A stretch of 63,589 bases of DNA from assembly GCA_900467745.1 (NCBI GenBank), contig UBQW01000036.1:1-63589 (forward strand), read 5' to 3'. The stretch's first letter is position 1. Each line of letters starts with the position of its first letter. The notes below the pieces were generated by a model. The model was not told the DNA's origin. It saw only the letters and a program-made list of their open reading frames with translations, and made no database searches. This document shows positions 52,052-61,111 of this stretch, one piece after another. Source of the DNA: Hyphomicrobiales bacterium (GTDB lineage Bacteria; Pseudomonadota; Alphaproteobacteria; Rhizobiales; Rhizobiaceae). Both the position numbers and the translations under genes were made by a program.

Positions 52052-52966
52052 TTAGCCGGCCGCTATCGGATCATCGATATCTTGACTCTGGAAGTGGTCG
52101 ATCAGAAAGCGAGCGGCCGGTCCGGGAGGTGTGTCCGTTCTATAAACAGCCTGAAGACGGTAAGGGCCGCCTTTGCAGTCAGGAAGATCAAGTTGGACGA
52201 GGCGACCTGATTCGATGTCATCACGCACCATCGGTTCCGGCATGTTGCCCCAACCGATGCCTTCCTTGAGCAGCATGTGCTTGGCGCCAAGATCGGCTAG
52301 ACGCCAAGTATGGTTTCCGACGACAGCAAACTCGGTGCCTTGGGTCAGTGGCGATCTGTCTGTCAGGACTAGCTGGATATGGCCCCGAGCTGCGCCCGGT
52401 GGATGCGAGCCGCCCGCCAGTGGATGGTCCGGCGACGCGACAGGAATGAGCTTCACGAAGCCCACCCCAATCCGCTCCAACCCCGCGATCTCAACATCGA
52501 GTGGGCCACTAATGCCGATCGCGGCGGTTCTATTGAGCACGATCTGTGTCACGGCGCCCAAAGCTTCGACATAAAGGCGAAGGGAAACGCTCGGGAATTC
52601 CTTCCGAAACGCCTTCAGCGCGTCCATGACGCGGGCGGCAGGGAGCATGACGTCCAGCGCAAGGTGCACCTCCGGCTCTACGCCGCGGAGCATGCTCTTC
52701 ACCTTGGCTCGAAGATTATCGATGCCGTGGGCGACGCTTTTGGCTTCGGCAAGGACTGTCCTTCCCTCCAAAGTCAGCTGCGGCTTCTTCGTCGAGAGCC
52801 GGTCGAAGAGCGTAACGCCCAACTGCGCTTCGAGGTTGGCGATCGTGTAGCTGATCACTGAAGTCGCGCGGTTGAGCTTCCTGGACGCGGCCGCAAAACT
52901 GCCGGCCTCGACGACTGTGATGAAGACTTTGAGCTGATCCAGCGTCGGCTGGCCGGGATCTGACAT
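52052..52966 (-). CDS. LysR-family regulator of the redox cluster
   Basis: 304 aa. DNA-binding part: TLDQLKVFITVVEAGSFAAA, SRKLNRATSVISYTIANLEA. Effector domain from about residue 92 (EVHLALDVMLPAARVMDAL). Ends in an extended tail. Divergent from the pirin gene with 99 bases between; the gap holds an imperfect dyad (CGTTTTCG ... CGAAACG), a candidate operator. Confidence 0.88.
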   Translation of the reverse strand: MSDPGQPTLDQLKVFITVVEAGSFAAASRKLNRATSVISYTIANLEAQLGVTLFDRLSTKKPQLTLEGRTVLAEAKSVAHGIDNLRAKVKSMLRGVEPEVHLALDVMLPAARVMDALKAFRKEFPSVSLRLYVEALGAVTQIVLNRTAAIGISGPLDVEIAGLERIGVGFVKLIPVASPDHPLAGGSHPPGAARGHIQLVLTDRSPLTQGTEFAVVGNHTWRLADLGAKHMLLKEGIGWGNMPEPMVRDDIESGRLVQLDLPDCKGGPYRLQAVYRTDTPPGPAARFLIDHFQSQDIDDPIAAG

Positions 52967-53065
52967 TTCTAATTCCTCGAACGTTTTCGCCGAAATTATC
53001 TGAGTTTTCCGAAACGTCTAGGGGACATACCTTCAATCCATCGAATTCAACCGCCGGAGCAGACA

Positions 53066-53962
53066 ATGTCCTATTTGTCTAACGCTGACATCGAGCAGGT
53101 TATCCTGCCCTCGACCCGTGACCTCGGAGGCTTCTCCGTTCGCCGGGCTCTGCCTGCGGCCATGCGCCAGATGGTCGGGCCATTCATATTCCTCGATAGT
53201 TTCGGGCCCGTGCGGTTCGGTGCTGGCGAGGGGATTGATGCCCGCCCTCACCCACATATCGGTCTTTCAACACTCACTTACCTTCTCGAAGGTGAGCTGC
53301 TGCATCGTGACAGCGAAAGCTACGTGCAATCGATCAGCCCCGGGGAAGTCAATTTGATGGTCGCCGGTTCCGGCATTGTCCATTCCGAACGCACGCCGGA
53401 CCACATCCGTAAGGATGGGGGTAAGCTAACCGGCCTGCAGAGCTGGATCGCTCTCCCCAAGCAATCAGAAGAGGCAGCACCGCTCTTCCAGCACATCGGC
53501 GTCAATGAACTGCCCACGATCAATGGTGAGGGTATCGATATGAAGCTTCTCGCCGGCACCCTGCACGGACGGCGCTCACCTGCCAGCACCTTCTCTGACC
53601 TCTTCTCTGCAGAGATCCAGCTTGAAGCTGGAGCACGCTACAGGATCGACGGTGAGCATATCGAGCGAGCGATCTTCTTGGTCGCCGGTGCAATCGAGAT
53701 CATCGGCCAGGACGGCACCTACGGCCCGGATCGTCTGATCGTGTTCAAGCCCGGCGCAGAGATCGTCGTGAAGGCTAACGAACCAGCGCGGTTTCTTGCC
53801 TTCGGAGGCGAGCCGCTCCCTGAAAAGCGTTTTATCCGCTGGAATTTCGTGGCCACGGACCAGGAGCGCATTCGTCATGCTGCCGACCAATGGCGCGAAC
53901 GGCAATTCCCCGGCGTGCCGGGCGACGACGAGTTCATTCCCCTCCCCGACAACTTCAACTGA
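53066..53962 (+). CDS. Pirin-family protein
   Basis: 298 aa bicupin. Metal site in ARPHPHIGLSTLTYLLEGEL and GSGIVHSERT (His, His, His/Glu). Opening VILPSTRDLGGFSVRRALPA and the C-terminal cupin (AIEIIGQDGTYGPDRLIVFK) follow the family. Some pirins have quercetin 2,3-dioxygenase activity; others act as redox sensors. First gene of the plus arm. Confidence 0.92.
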   Translation: MSYLSNADIEQVILPSTRDLGGFSVRRALPAAMRQMVGPFIFLDSFGPVRFGAGEGIDARPHPHIGLSTLTYLLEGELLHRDSESYVQSISPGEVNLMVAGSGIVHSERTPDHIRKDGGKLTGLQSWIALPKQSEEAAPLFQHIGVNELPTINGEGIDMKLLAGTLHGRRSPASTFSDLFSAEIQLEAGARYRIDGEHIERAIFLVAGAIEIIGQDGTYGPDRLIVFKPGAEIVVKANEPARFLAFGGEPLPEKRFIRWNFVATDQERIRHAADQWRERQFPGVPGDDEFIPLPDNFN

Positions 53963-53988
53963 AGCCCTATCAATCAAGGAGAAAGACA

Positions 53989-54585
53989 ATGACGACCTAT
54001 GCAATCATCGGTTCTGGCGCGATCGGCTCTGCACTGGCTGAACGCTTCCACGCAGCAGGCATTGATGCCGTTATCGCCAACACGCGCGGTCCGGCGTCGC
54101 TTCAATCAATCACCGAGAAGTTCGGCACCGAGGTAAAAGCTGTCGAACTCGATCGGGCTCTTCAATCCGACGTTCTTATTCTAGCTGTGCCTTATGACGC
54201 CGTACCGGAAGTCGCTAGCAAAAAAGCAGCCTGGGATGGCCGCACCATCGTCGACGCGACGAATGCTATCGACTTTCCTGCTTTCGAGCCGCGCGACCTT
54301 GGTGGTCGGCTGTCTTCGGAAATTGTCTCCGATCTTTTCCCGGGCGCTCAACTCGTAAAAGCATTCAACACGCTCCCGGCCGCCGTCCTGGCTGCCGATC
54401 CGGTGAAAGCGAGCGGAAAGCGCGTTCTCTTCCTATCAGGTAACTTTCCGGAGGCCAGCAAGAAGGTAGCAGATCTGATCGCTCTTTTGGGCTTTGCGCC
54501 GTCCGACCTTGGCAGTTTTAAAGCCTCTGGTTCTCTGCAGCAGTTTGGTCAGCCGCTGGTCGCACTCAACCTGTTGAAAGACTGA
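53989..54585 (+). CDS. NADPH-dependent F420 reductase-like oxidoreductase
   Basis: 198 aa. Rossmann motif YAIIGSGAIGSALAERFHAA at the start, ILAVPYDAVPEVA, DATNAIDFPAF, and VKAFNTLPAAVLAADP are the pattern of the NADP oxidoreductase (coenzyme F420-dependent) family that in non-methanogens uses flavin or unknown acceptors. Starts 26 bases after pirin, with AAGGAGAAAG before it. Confidence 0.85.
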   Translation: MTTYAIIGSGAIGSALAERFHAAGIDAVIANTRGPASLQSITEKFGTEVKAVELDRALQSDVLILAVPYDAVPEVASKKAAWDGRTIVDATNAIDFPAFEPRDLGGRLSSEIVSDLFPGAQLVKAFNTLPAAVLAADPVKASGKRVLFLSGNFPEASKKVADLIALLGFAPSDLGSFKASGSLQQFGQPLVALNLLKD

Positions 54586-54753
54586 AATCGTCCCATAGAA
54601 AGAGCTATCACACCAAAGGCAACATGGATTTTTGACAACGTGACTGGTCGATAAAATCGAACGTAACGCATCAAATTATGCAGCTTTTTTCGAATGATGA
54701 AAAACCCGATGTTGCCTCCATCCAATTCACCCACTCCAACGGAGCAAAGCAAG

Positions 54754-55362
54754 ATGACCAAAGTTCTCGTTCTGTACTACTCGTCCTACGGCCACATCGA
54801 GACAATGGCAGGCTCGATCGCTGAAGGCGCAAGAAGCGCTGGCGCCAACGTTACGATCAAACGTGTCCCAGAAACGGTCCCGCTTGACGTCGCCGAAAAA
54901 GCTCATTTCAAGATCAACCAGGACGCACCGATTGCGACGGTAGCGGAACTCGCCGACTATGACGCGATCATTGTCGGTACCGGAACTCGCTTTGGCCGCA
55001 TGTCGTCGCAGATGGCTTCTTTCCTCGACCAGGCCGGTGGCCTTTGGGCACGGGGAGCTCTCAACGGTAAGGTGGGCGCTGCGTTCGCGTCGACAGGTAC
55101 GCAGCATGGTGGACAGGAAACCACCCTGTTTTCGATCATCACCAACCTCATGCACTTTGGCATGATCATTGTCGGCCTGCCCTATAGCCACCAGGGCCAG
55201 ATGAGCAGTGACGAGATTGTTGGCGGCGCTCCGTATGGGGCAACGACGGTGGCCGGTGGCGATGGGTCACGCCAGCCTTCGCAGATCGATCTCGCCGGTG
55301 CATTCCATCAGGGCGAGATCGTCGCCCGCACGGCTGCCGCCCTCGTCGCAGCTCGCGGCTAA
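54754..55362 (+). CDS. wrbA: NAD(P)H:quinone oxidoreductase WrbA
   Basis: 202 aa flavodoxin-like. FMN loops: YYSSYGHIETMAGSIAEGAR (T1), GTGTRFGRMSSQMASFLDQA, and FASTGTQHGGQETTLFSI (T2); the ending SQIDLAGAFHQGEIVARTAA is typical. Two-electron reduction of quinones avoids radical formation. A short inverted repeat (AGGCAACAT and complement) lies in the 168-base gap upstream, which may carry its own promoter. Confidence 0.93.
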   Translation: MTKVLVLYYSSYGHIETMAGSIAEGARSAGANVTIKRVPETVPLDVAEKAHFKINQDAPIATVAELADYDAIIVGTGTRFGRMSSQMASFLDQAGGLWARGALNGKVGAAFASTGTQHGGQETTLFSIITNLMHFGMIIVGLPYSHQGQMSSDEIVGGAPYGATTVAGGDGSRQPSQIDLAGAFHQGEIVARTAAALVAARG

Positions 55363-55434
55363 CGCCGCACATCACTCTCCCATTTTTACCTCCAACCAGA
55401 CCAGCCGATTGCGATCGGCTGGCAAGGAGAAGTC

Positions 55435-56208
55435 ATGTCCTCGCTTTTCTCAAACAAGGTCGTCGCGGTCACCGGTGCAGGCTCTGGGATCGGTCGAGCG
55501 ATAGCACTTGGGCTCGCTCGCGACGGCGCGACTGTGCATCTCGCTGATCGCGATGCCGAGGGTCTCACCCAAACGGCAGAGCTCATCCGCGCCGAAGATG
55601 GCCGGGCATTCACAACCCAACTCGACGTAGCAAGCGAGCTTCAGGTTGTCGGATGGGTCGAACAGATCGGTTCCATTTCCGGCCGGCTCGATGCTGCCTT
55701 CAACAATGCCGGCATTACCGGTCCGGCAAAGCGGATCGAAGACTACCCATTGGAAGATTTCCAGCGCGTAATCGCCGTCAACCTGCAGAGCGTGTTTCTG
55801 GGAATGAAAAATCAAATCCCGCTGATGAAACGCAGCGGAGGCGGCTCAATTGTCAACACGGCTTCTGTTGCGGCGTTGACAGGCCCCGGTGGTATGAGCG
55901 CTTACGCCGCCTCCAAGCATGGCGTGCAGGGCTTGACCCGCGTCGTTGCGATGGAAAATGCAGCGCATGGCATTCGCGTCAACGCAATCGCTCCTGGCTG
56001 GACGGAAACGCCGATGGTGGCGGCGAACAGCCAGCAGAACCCCGCCTTTGCCGCACTCGCTCAAAACGCCATTCCGGCCAAACGTGGCGGCAAGCCCGAG
56101 GAGATTGCAGCAGCTGCGATCTGGCTCGCGTCCGACGCCGCCTCCTATGTCACTGGACACATGCTGACCGTCGACGGCGGCATGACGATCGGTGGTTTTG
56201 AACTCTGA
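55435..56208 (+). CDS. SDR oxidoreductase
   Basis: 257 aa classical SDR: TGAGSGIGRAIALGL, NNAGITGP, Ser in VNTASVAAL, YAASKHGVQG. The ending GHMLTVDGGMTIGGF is of the 3-oxoacyl reductase-like group. AAGGAGAAGTC before the ATG. Substrate unknown. Confidence 0.9.
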   Translation: MSSLFSNKVVAVTGAGSGIGRAIALGLARDGATVHLADRDAEGLTQTAELIRAEDGRAFTTQLDVASELQVVGWVEQIGSISGRLDAAFNNAGITGPAKRIEDYPLEDFQRVIAVNLQSVFLGMKNQIPLMKRSGGGSIVNTASVAALTGPGGMSAYAASKHGVQGLTRVVAMENAAHGIRVNAIAPGWTETPMVAANSQQNPAFAALAQNAIPAKRGGKPEEIAAAAIWLASDAASYVTGHMLTVDGGMTIGGFEL

Positions 56209-56233
56209 CACCGAACCTCGAAAGGAAAATCCC

Positions 56234-56680
56234 ATGTCGGAACAACACGAAGCGCTGAAATCACTCGTCCGCCGCAACACATTGGAAGTGCAGTCCGGCG
56301 GCAATTTCGAACTTTTCGACGAGCTGTTCGCCGATGGCTTTCTGGACCACACACCGCAACCGGGTGGAACGCCAGACAAGGGGGGCGCACGTCGCCTTTA
56401 TCATGCTCTGCGCGAAGCCTTCCCCGACTTCCACGCAGAGATCCATTGGCAGGCGGTCGACGGCGATATCGTCACGACCTTCAAGACCTATCATGGCACC
56501 CACAAGGGTGTTGTCCTCGGGATCGAGCCCACCGGCCGCAAGATCAAGTTCGAGACGGTCGACGCCATGCGCATTCGCGACGGTAAGATCGCAGAACACT
56601 GGGGCGTCGCCAACCTCTATTACCTTCTACAGCAGCTAGACGCCCTGCCTCCTTCGGCGCCGAAAATCCCCGAAGTTTAA
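56234..56680 (+). CDS. SnoaL-like ester cyclase/polyketide cyclase family protein
   Basis: 148 aa. Cone-shaped SnoaL fold signature: RRNTLEVQSGGNFELFDELF, ADGFLDHTPQPG, LREAFPDFHAEIHWQAVDGD, VTTFKTYHGTHKG, MRIRDGKIAEHWGVANLYYL. These proteins bind small hydrophobic ligands, a few act as isomerases or cyclases. 25 bases after the SDR gene; AAAGGAAAATCCC before the ATG. Confidence 0.85.
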   Translation: MSEQHEALKSLVRRNTLEVQSGGNFELFDELFADGFLDHTPQPGGTPDKGGARRLYHALREAFPDFHAEIHWQAVDGDIVTTFKTYHGTHKGVVLGIEPTGRKIKFETVDAMRIRDGKIAEHWGVANLYYLLQQLDALPPSAPKIPEV

Positions 56681-56691
56681 GGACAAGTGTC

Positions 56692-57468
56692 ATGACCACA
56701 ACTAATATTCTCGACGGCAAGGTCGTCATCGTAACCGGCGCATCGAGCGGCATAGGCCGGGCGATCGCCATCCGGGCTGCCGAACACGGCGCGAAGGCCG
56801 TCATCGTGTCGGACGTCGTCGAAGCGCCGCGTGAGGGCGGCGAACCCACCGCTTCTGAAATTCGCAAGCTCGGAACCCAGTCGATTTTCATGAAGGCTGA
56901 TGTAAGCCGCAAAGCTGACAACGACGCATTGGTCGCGGCCGCCGAAGAATTTGGCGGCGTCGATGTCATGGTCGCCAATGCCGGGATCACCCTGAAGACG
57001 GACGGCGCAGATGTTCCGGAAGACGATTACCGCCGCCTGATGTCGGTCAATCTGGATGGCCCGCTATTCGGCGCCGAGGCAGCTTCCCGTCAGATGAAGG
57101 CGCTAGGCAAACAGGGCAGTATCGTTTTGATGGCGAGCATGGGCGGGATTTCTGGCGCTGGCATCACAGTCGCTTACTCGACGAGCAAGGGCGGCGTGGT
57201 TTTGATGGCGAAGTCGCTCGCCGATGCTCTTGGCCCGGACGGCATCCGCGTCAACGCGGTAGCACCCGGCACCATCGACACGGAGCTCCTTCGCACGAGC
57301 CCCGGTATTGCTCAGGCCTCCGAGGGTTTTCGCCAGAGAACGCCGTTGCGGCGTCTTGGAAAACCGGCAGAAGTCGGCGATGCTGTCGCGTTCCTTGGCT
57401 CCGACCTATCGAGCTACGTATCAGGCACCGCGCTGCTGGTAGACGGAGGGCTTCTTTCCGTCATCTGA
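56692..57468 (+). CDS. SDR oxidoreductase
   Basis: 258 aa classical SDR: TGASSGIGRAIAIRA, NAGITLKTD, Ser in LMASMGGISG, YSTSKGG and SGTALLVDGG. It starts 11 bases after the SnoaL-like gene. A strong terminator follows, closing the plus-arm transcript. Confidence 0.9.
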   Translation: MTTTNILDGKVVIVTGASSGIGRAIAIRAAEHGAKAVIVSDVVEAPREGGEPTASEIRKLGTQSIFMKADVSRKADNDALVAAAEEFGGVDVMVANAGITLKTDGADVPEDDYRRLMSVNLDGPLFGAEAASRQMKALGKQGSIVLMASMGGISGAGITVAYSTSKGGVVLMAKSLADALGPDGIRVNAVAPGTIDTELLRTSPGIAQASEGFRQRTPLRRLGKPAEVGDAVAFLGSDLSSYVSGTALLVDGGLLSVI

Positions 57469-57490
57469 ATTCCACGACGCTCCAGTCGGA

Positions 57491-57521
57491 CCCGCGCCCT
57501 CAAAAGCGCGGGTTTTTCTTT
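57491..57521 (+). terminator. Intrinsic terminator of the plus-arm SDR operon
   Basis: CCCGCGC-cctcaaaa-GCGCGGG followed by TTTTTCTTT: classic rho-independent form, 22 bases after the stop. Confidence 0.9.
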
Positions 57522-57650
57522 GACCTGATCGTTCGAAATTTTCGACGATAATCTCCGACATTATCCAGCTTTTTCGTTTGATCGTTCGGTGGCAATTTCT
57601 CCTTACGACGCAGCCACGATGGCTACGCCCCAAATCAAGGAGAAACGTCA

Positions 57651-58085
57651 ATGTCTTATTCCGAAGTCATCGCTCAGCGCGCTGATACCCTTTCCAAGTC
57701 TGCCCTCGTTCACGGTGTCACTCCCCTTGCCGGCCGTGTCCTTATCGCCGCGATCTTCCTTCTGTCCGGCATCAGCAAGATTTCGGACCCAGCCGGCACG
57801 ATCGGCTATATCAATATGGTCGGCCTGCCCTTCCCGCCCCTGTCCTACAGCGCAGCCGTTGTGACCGAAATCCTGGGCAGCATTGCCCTGATCCTCGGCT
57901 TCCAGACCCGCATCGTCGCTCTGATCCTTGCCCTGTTCAGCGTTGCGACGGCACTGACATTCCACAACAACCTCAGCGACCTGAACCAGTTCATCCACTT
58001 CTTCAAGAACATCGCAATGGCGGGCGGTCTGCTGCAGGTCGTGGCGTTCGGCGCGGGCCGTTACAGCCTCGACGCCCGTCGCTAA
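57651..58085 (+). CDS. DoxX-family membrane protein
   Basis: 144 aa, four membrane segments (about 26-45, 65-82, 88-107, 118-138). Pattern GRVLIAAIFLLSGISKISDP, GLPFPPLSYSAAVVTEILGS, FHNNLSDLNQFIHFFKNIAM. DoxX relatives take part in redox and thiol stress responses. It has its own promoter space of ~130 bases after the terminator; AAGGAGAAACGTCA precedes the ATG. Confidence 0.9.
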   Translation: MSYSEVIAQRADTLSKSALVHGVTPLAGRVLIAAIFLLSGISKISDPAGTIGYINMVGLPFPPLSYSAAVVTEILGSIALILGFQTRIVALILALFSVATALTFHNNLSDLNQFIHFFKNIAMAGGLLQVVAFGAGRYSLDARR

Positions 58086-58107
58086 GCGAAGCACCTGCTC
58101 GAAAGAA

Positions 58108-58144
58108 AAGCCCGGACCATAATCCGGGCTTCTCGCGTTTTTAC
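58108..58144. terminator. Bidirectional terminator between the two arms
   Basis: AAGCCCGGA-ccataa-TCCGGGCTT, then TCTCGCGTTTTT. It serves the DoxX gene and probably the minus-strand SDR gene whose stop is inside it. Confidence 0.8.
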
Positions 58145-58911
58145 TTACCCCATTCCGGGCCGCCGTCCGTGCAGGTCTGGCCCCCATCGACCGGCAGGAC
58201 GATCCCAGTGATCCAGGCAGCTTCGTCACTTGCAAGAAAAGCGACGGCCGAGGCAATCTCTTCAGGTTGCCCTGCCCGTCGCAACGGGATCCGGTCCCAC
58301 GCCTTTTCGAGAAGCGCGTCGTCATCCATGATGGCATCCACCATTCCCGTAACAGTAAGTCCCGGTGCCACTGTGTTGGCTCTGACGCCGAACTTGCCCA
58401 GGTCACAGGCTGCTGAGCGCGTCAGGTTTGCCACGCCACCCTTTGCAGCATTATAGGCCGCATGGCTCCAGCCGCCACCAAGGGATGAGACGGAGCCGAT
58501 GTTGACGATCGAACCCTTGGTCTCCTTAAGATGCGGAACCACTGCACGACTCATGTAGAAGACACCGGAGAGGTCCGAGGCAATGCACTCGTCCCAATCC
58601 TGATCGCTGGTCTCCTCAATGGTGCCGACAAGATTCATGCCGGCTGCATTGACGACAGTGTCGATGCGGCCGAAGCGCTCCACGGTCGCGGCAACAAGGG
58701 CGTCGCAGTCCGGCCGTGAAGAAACATTGGCGACAAAGGTGCCGCTGCGCTCAGTCGGCATCTTCGAGGCAGCTTCCGACAACCGCTTCTCGGTTCTGCC
58801 GGACATCATCACGGAAGCTCCTTCCTCAAGAAGCCGGTTGGCAATGGCGGCGCCGATACCGGAACCCCCGCCCGTTACGATTGCTACTTTTCCTTCAAAT
58901 CGCTTTGACAT
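58141..58911 (-). CDS. SDR oxidoreductase
   Basis: 256 aa from the ATG after AAGGAGTGTGTC. TGGGSGIGAAIANRL, NAAGMNLVG, Ser in NIGSVSSLGG, YNAAKGGVANL, and GIVLPVDGGQTC. Typical fabG-like length. Last gene of the minus arm. Confidence 0.9.
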   Translation of the reverse strand: MSKRFEGKVAIVTGGGSGIGAAIANRLLEEGASVMMSGRTEKRLSEAASKMPTERSGTFVANVSSRPDCDALVAATVERFGRIDTVVNAAGMNLVGTIEETSDQDWDECIASDLSGVFYMSRAVVPHLKETKGSIVNIGSVSSLGGGWSHAAYNAAKGGVANLTRSAACDLGKFGVRANTVAPGLTVTGMVDAIMDDDALLEKAWDRIPLRRAGQPEEIASAVAFLASDEAAWITGIVLPVDGGQTCTDGGPEWGK

Positions 58912-58982
58912 GACACACTCCTTCAATCTCCGTGGCGAAAGCCGCGGTAGTGTTGGTTCCGTGTTGGGTTGATTGGATTGGT

Positions 58983-59822
58983 TTACTTCGCCGGGAAGTC
59001 GGCGGAACGAGACAAGGCTTCCCAGGCGAGGACGTTTGCCTTCAGGTCATCCGCCTTCTTCAGGGCTGCGTCCGCGGCGTCGTTGCCGAGGGGAAGATGG
59101 TGCGGAGGCTGCTCAGCCAGCACGGCTTCCCGGATGGCTTTCGCCGCACGCGCCGGGTCGCCAGCCTGTTTGCCTACCGATGCATGGTAAGCCCGACGTG
59201 CCTCGCCTGCTGTGCCATCGTAGTCGTCGATGGATGCGGAGACCTCGCTTGACGAGCCTGCCCATTCCGTCCGGAAGGCGCTCGGCTCGACCGTCATGAC
59301 ATTAATGCCGAGAGGAGCGACTTCTTTCCGAAGCGTGTCCGACAGGCCTTCCACGGCAAATTTGGTGGCGCAGTAGTAGCCGACGCCGGTGTAACCGACC
59401 AGGCCGCCGATTGATGTCAGATTGACGATCGTACCACTGCGGCGGGCTCGCATATGTGGAAGCACCGAATGGATCGTGTTCGCGGTGCCAAAGAAATTGA
59501 CATCAAACAGGCGACGGGCGTCGGATTCGGCGGTTTCCTCGATCGCACCGAAGAAGCCGATCCCGGCGTTGTTGATCAGGACGTCGATGCGGCCAAAATG
59601 TGCTTCCGCGGCGTCGACCACCTTCTGGCACTGTTCCCGGTCGATCACGTCGAGTGGAAGGATCAGGGCATCGCCCTTCTTTTCCAGATCCACGATCTTG
59701 TCGGTATTGCGGGCAGTGACCACAACCTGTTCACCGGCTTCCAGCAGGTGTTCTGCGATGTAGCGACCGAAGCCTGTAGAGCATCCGGTCACGAGCCAGA
59801 CTTTGGGGCTTTGCGTGCTCAT
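58983..59822 (-). CDS. SDR oxidoreductase, retinol/aldehyde-like group
   Basis: 279 aa. Cofactor turn TGCSTGFGRYIAEHLL, NNAGIGFFGAIEE, Ser in NLTSIGGLVG, YYCATKFAVEGLSDTL. The TGCSTGFG and the FRTEWAGSS segment mark the group often annotated oxidoreductase/retinol dehydrogenase. The C-terminus has a longer helical tail. GGAGTATATGAA precedes the ATG. Confidence 0.9.
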   Translation of the reverse strand: MSTQSPKVWLVTGCSTGFGRYIAEHLLEAGEQVVVTARNTDKIVDLEKKGDALILPLDVIDREQCQKVVDAAEAHFGRIDVLINNAGIGFFGAIEETAESDARRLFDVNFFGTANTIHSVLPHMRARRSGTIVNLTSIGGLVGYTGVGYYCATKFAVEGLSDTLRKEVAPLGINVMTVEPSAFRTEWAGSSSEVSASIDDYDGTAGEARRAYHASVGKQAGDPARAAKAIREAVLAEQPPHHLPLGNDAADAALKKADDLKANVLAWEALSRSADFPAK

Positions 59823-59842
59823 TTCATATACTCCTTTCCGTA

Positions 59843-60142
59843 TCAGACCTGCGGGGACCGCTGCTGGTAGCCGCGGAGTACGTCTTCAACGCACAGGTCT
59901 GGAACCTTCGCCATGAAGGCTTCGACGTAAGATGTGCTCATATGCAGTTCGAAGTCGGAGGCGTGCCGCCAGTCTTCGAGCACCATCCACGCGTCGGGAA
60001 CGTCATTGGACTGGTGGATCTCGTAGCGTAGGCAGCCTTCCTCGTTGCGGGACGGGGCGACGAGCTGAAGCAACTCATCGCCGAGGTCCTGCGAGCGGCC
60101 CGGCTTTGCGGTGAAGTAGGCCACATTGGTCAATTCAGCCAT
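59843..60142 (-). CDS. Antibiotic biosynthesis monooxygenase (ABM) domain protein
   Basis: 99 aa. NVAYFTAKPGRSQDLGDELL, APSRNEEGCLRYEIHQSND, WMVLEDWRHASDFELHM, SYVEAFMAKVPDL: the dimeric ferredoxin-like ABM fold. Members oxidise quinols without cofactors or have unknown roles. 20 bases before the SDR gene downstream, so co-transcribed. Confidence 0.85.
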   Translation of the reverse strand: MAELTNVAYFTAKPGRSQDLGDELLQLVAPSRNEEGCLRYEIHQSNDVPDAWMVLEDWRHASDFELHMSTSYVEAFMAKVPDLCVEDVLRGYQQRSPQV

Positions 60143-60178
60143 TTCGGGTCTCCTTGTTTAGAAAAGCCGATGCAGTTT

Positions 60179-60463
60179 TCAGACGCCGTTGATTGCTATG
60201 ATGCGCGACACGGCCGCAGCCTGCCGCTGTGCGGCCAAGGGCGCGTACTCGGGGGATGCGAAGAGCTGACGGATAGCATCCTTATCCGGAAACTCGATAA
60301 TGAGCATGTTGGTGGCAGTCCAGCCCTCCAACTCCAGCGGGCTTTCATCGATCGCGATGAGCTTGCCGCCGGCTTTGGCGACGAGCGGCAAGGCCTTCGA
60401 CCGGTAGTCTTCGATCGACTTCATATCATGGATGTCGAGGTCAACGACGAGATAGGCAGACAT
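60179..60463 (-). CDS. DUF1330-family protein
   Basis: 94 aa from the ATG after AAGGAGAAATAA. AYLVVDLDIHDMKSIEDYRS, ALPLVAKAGGKLIAIDESPL, TNMLIIEFPDKDAIRQLFAS, PEYAPLAAQRQAAAVSRI are the DUF1330 pattern, a ferredoxin-like fold near the EthD/ABM groups. Function unknown. Confidence 0.88.
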   Translation of the reverse strand: MSAYLVVDLDIHDMKSIEDYRSKALPLVAKAGGKLIAIDESPLELEGWTATNMLIIEFPDKDAIRQLFASPEYAPLAAQRQAAAVSRIIAINGV

Positions 60464-60504
60464 GTTATTTCTCCTTGATTGTGAGTTGGTGGATGCGCGC
60501 CGCC

Positions 60505-61053
60505 TCAGGGAAGGTGGCGCCATTTGACCATGCGGTCCTTGAGATCGAGAGTGCCGCCGTCGACGGTGAATGAGCCATCGCCCCTGTGATGCAGGGTTCG
60601 GCGTTCCTTTCGGCCTTCGTTGACCCACAGCCGTTTGGCTTCCAGAATGAACAGGTTGTAGGGTTCGACATTACGTCGATCGATAACCTCACATTCGATA
60701 TTGGCCAGACAGTCGGCAATGAGAGGCGCAGACACGTCTTTGGCTTTGCGCGTCTTCAAGCCGAAGCGCTGGAACTTGTCGACGCGATCACCCGAGCAGT
60801 TTCCGACATCAACAACCGTTTCAGCGAGGTCGAGACCCGGCACGGCGATCACGCATTCGCCAGTATCCTTCAGTGTCTCGTAACTGTGGTCCCAAGGACC
60901 GATCACGCAGCCGATGAGTGGCGGTGCGTGCTGGATCATCATGTGAAAGCCCATGGTCATCACATTTGGCTTTCCCTTATCGCTGGTCGTCACCATAACA
61001 ATCGGGCCAGGCTCCAGAACGCGATAGGTTTGGGTTGCGGATATCTCTTTCAT
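60505..61053 (-). CDS. Flavin reductase-like FMN-binding protein
   Basis: 182 aa from the ATG after AAGGGAGATCGGAA. Split-barrel flavin fold: PGPIVMVTTSDKGKPNVMTM, GFHMMIQHAPPLIGCVIGPW, GECVIAVPGLDLAETVVDVG, ECEVIDRRNVEPYNLFILEA. Could reduce flavin for a partner monooxygenase or reduce quinones itself. Between SDR and DUF1330 genes in one transcript. Confidence 0.87.
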   Translation of the reverse strand: MKEISATQTYRVLEPGPIVMVTTSDKGKPNVMTMGFHMMIQHAPPLIGCVIGPWDHSYETLKDTGECVIAVPGLDLAETVVDVGNCSGDRVDKFQRFGLKTRKAKDVSAPLIADCLANIECEVIDRRNVEPYNLFILEAKRLWVNEGRKERRTLHHRGDGSFTVDGGTLDLKDRMVKWRHLP

Positions 61054-61111
61054 TTCCGATCTCCCTTGAAGGGGTCCCTGCCGTTGGCAGGGACCCGTTA
61101 GGGCCAGCTGG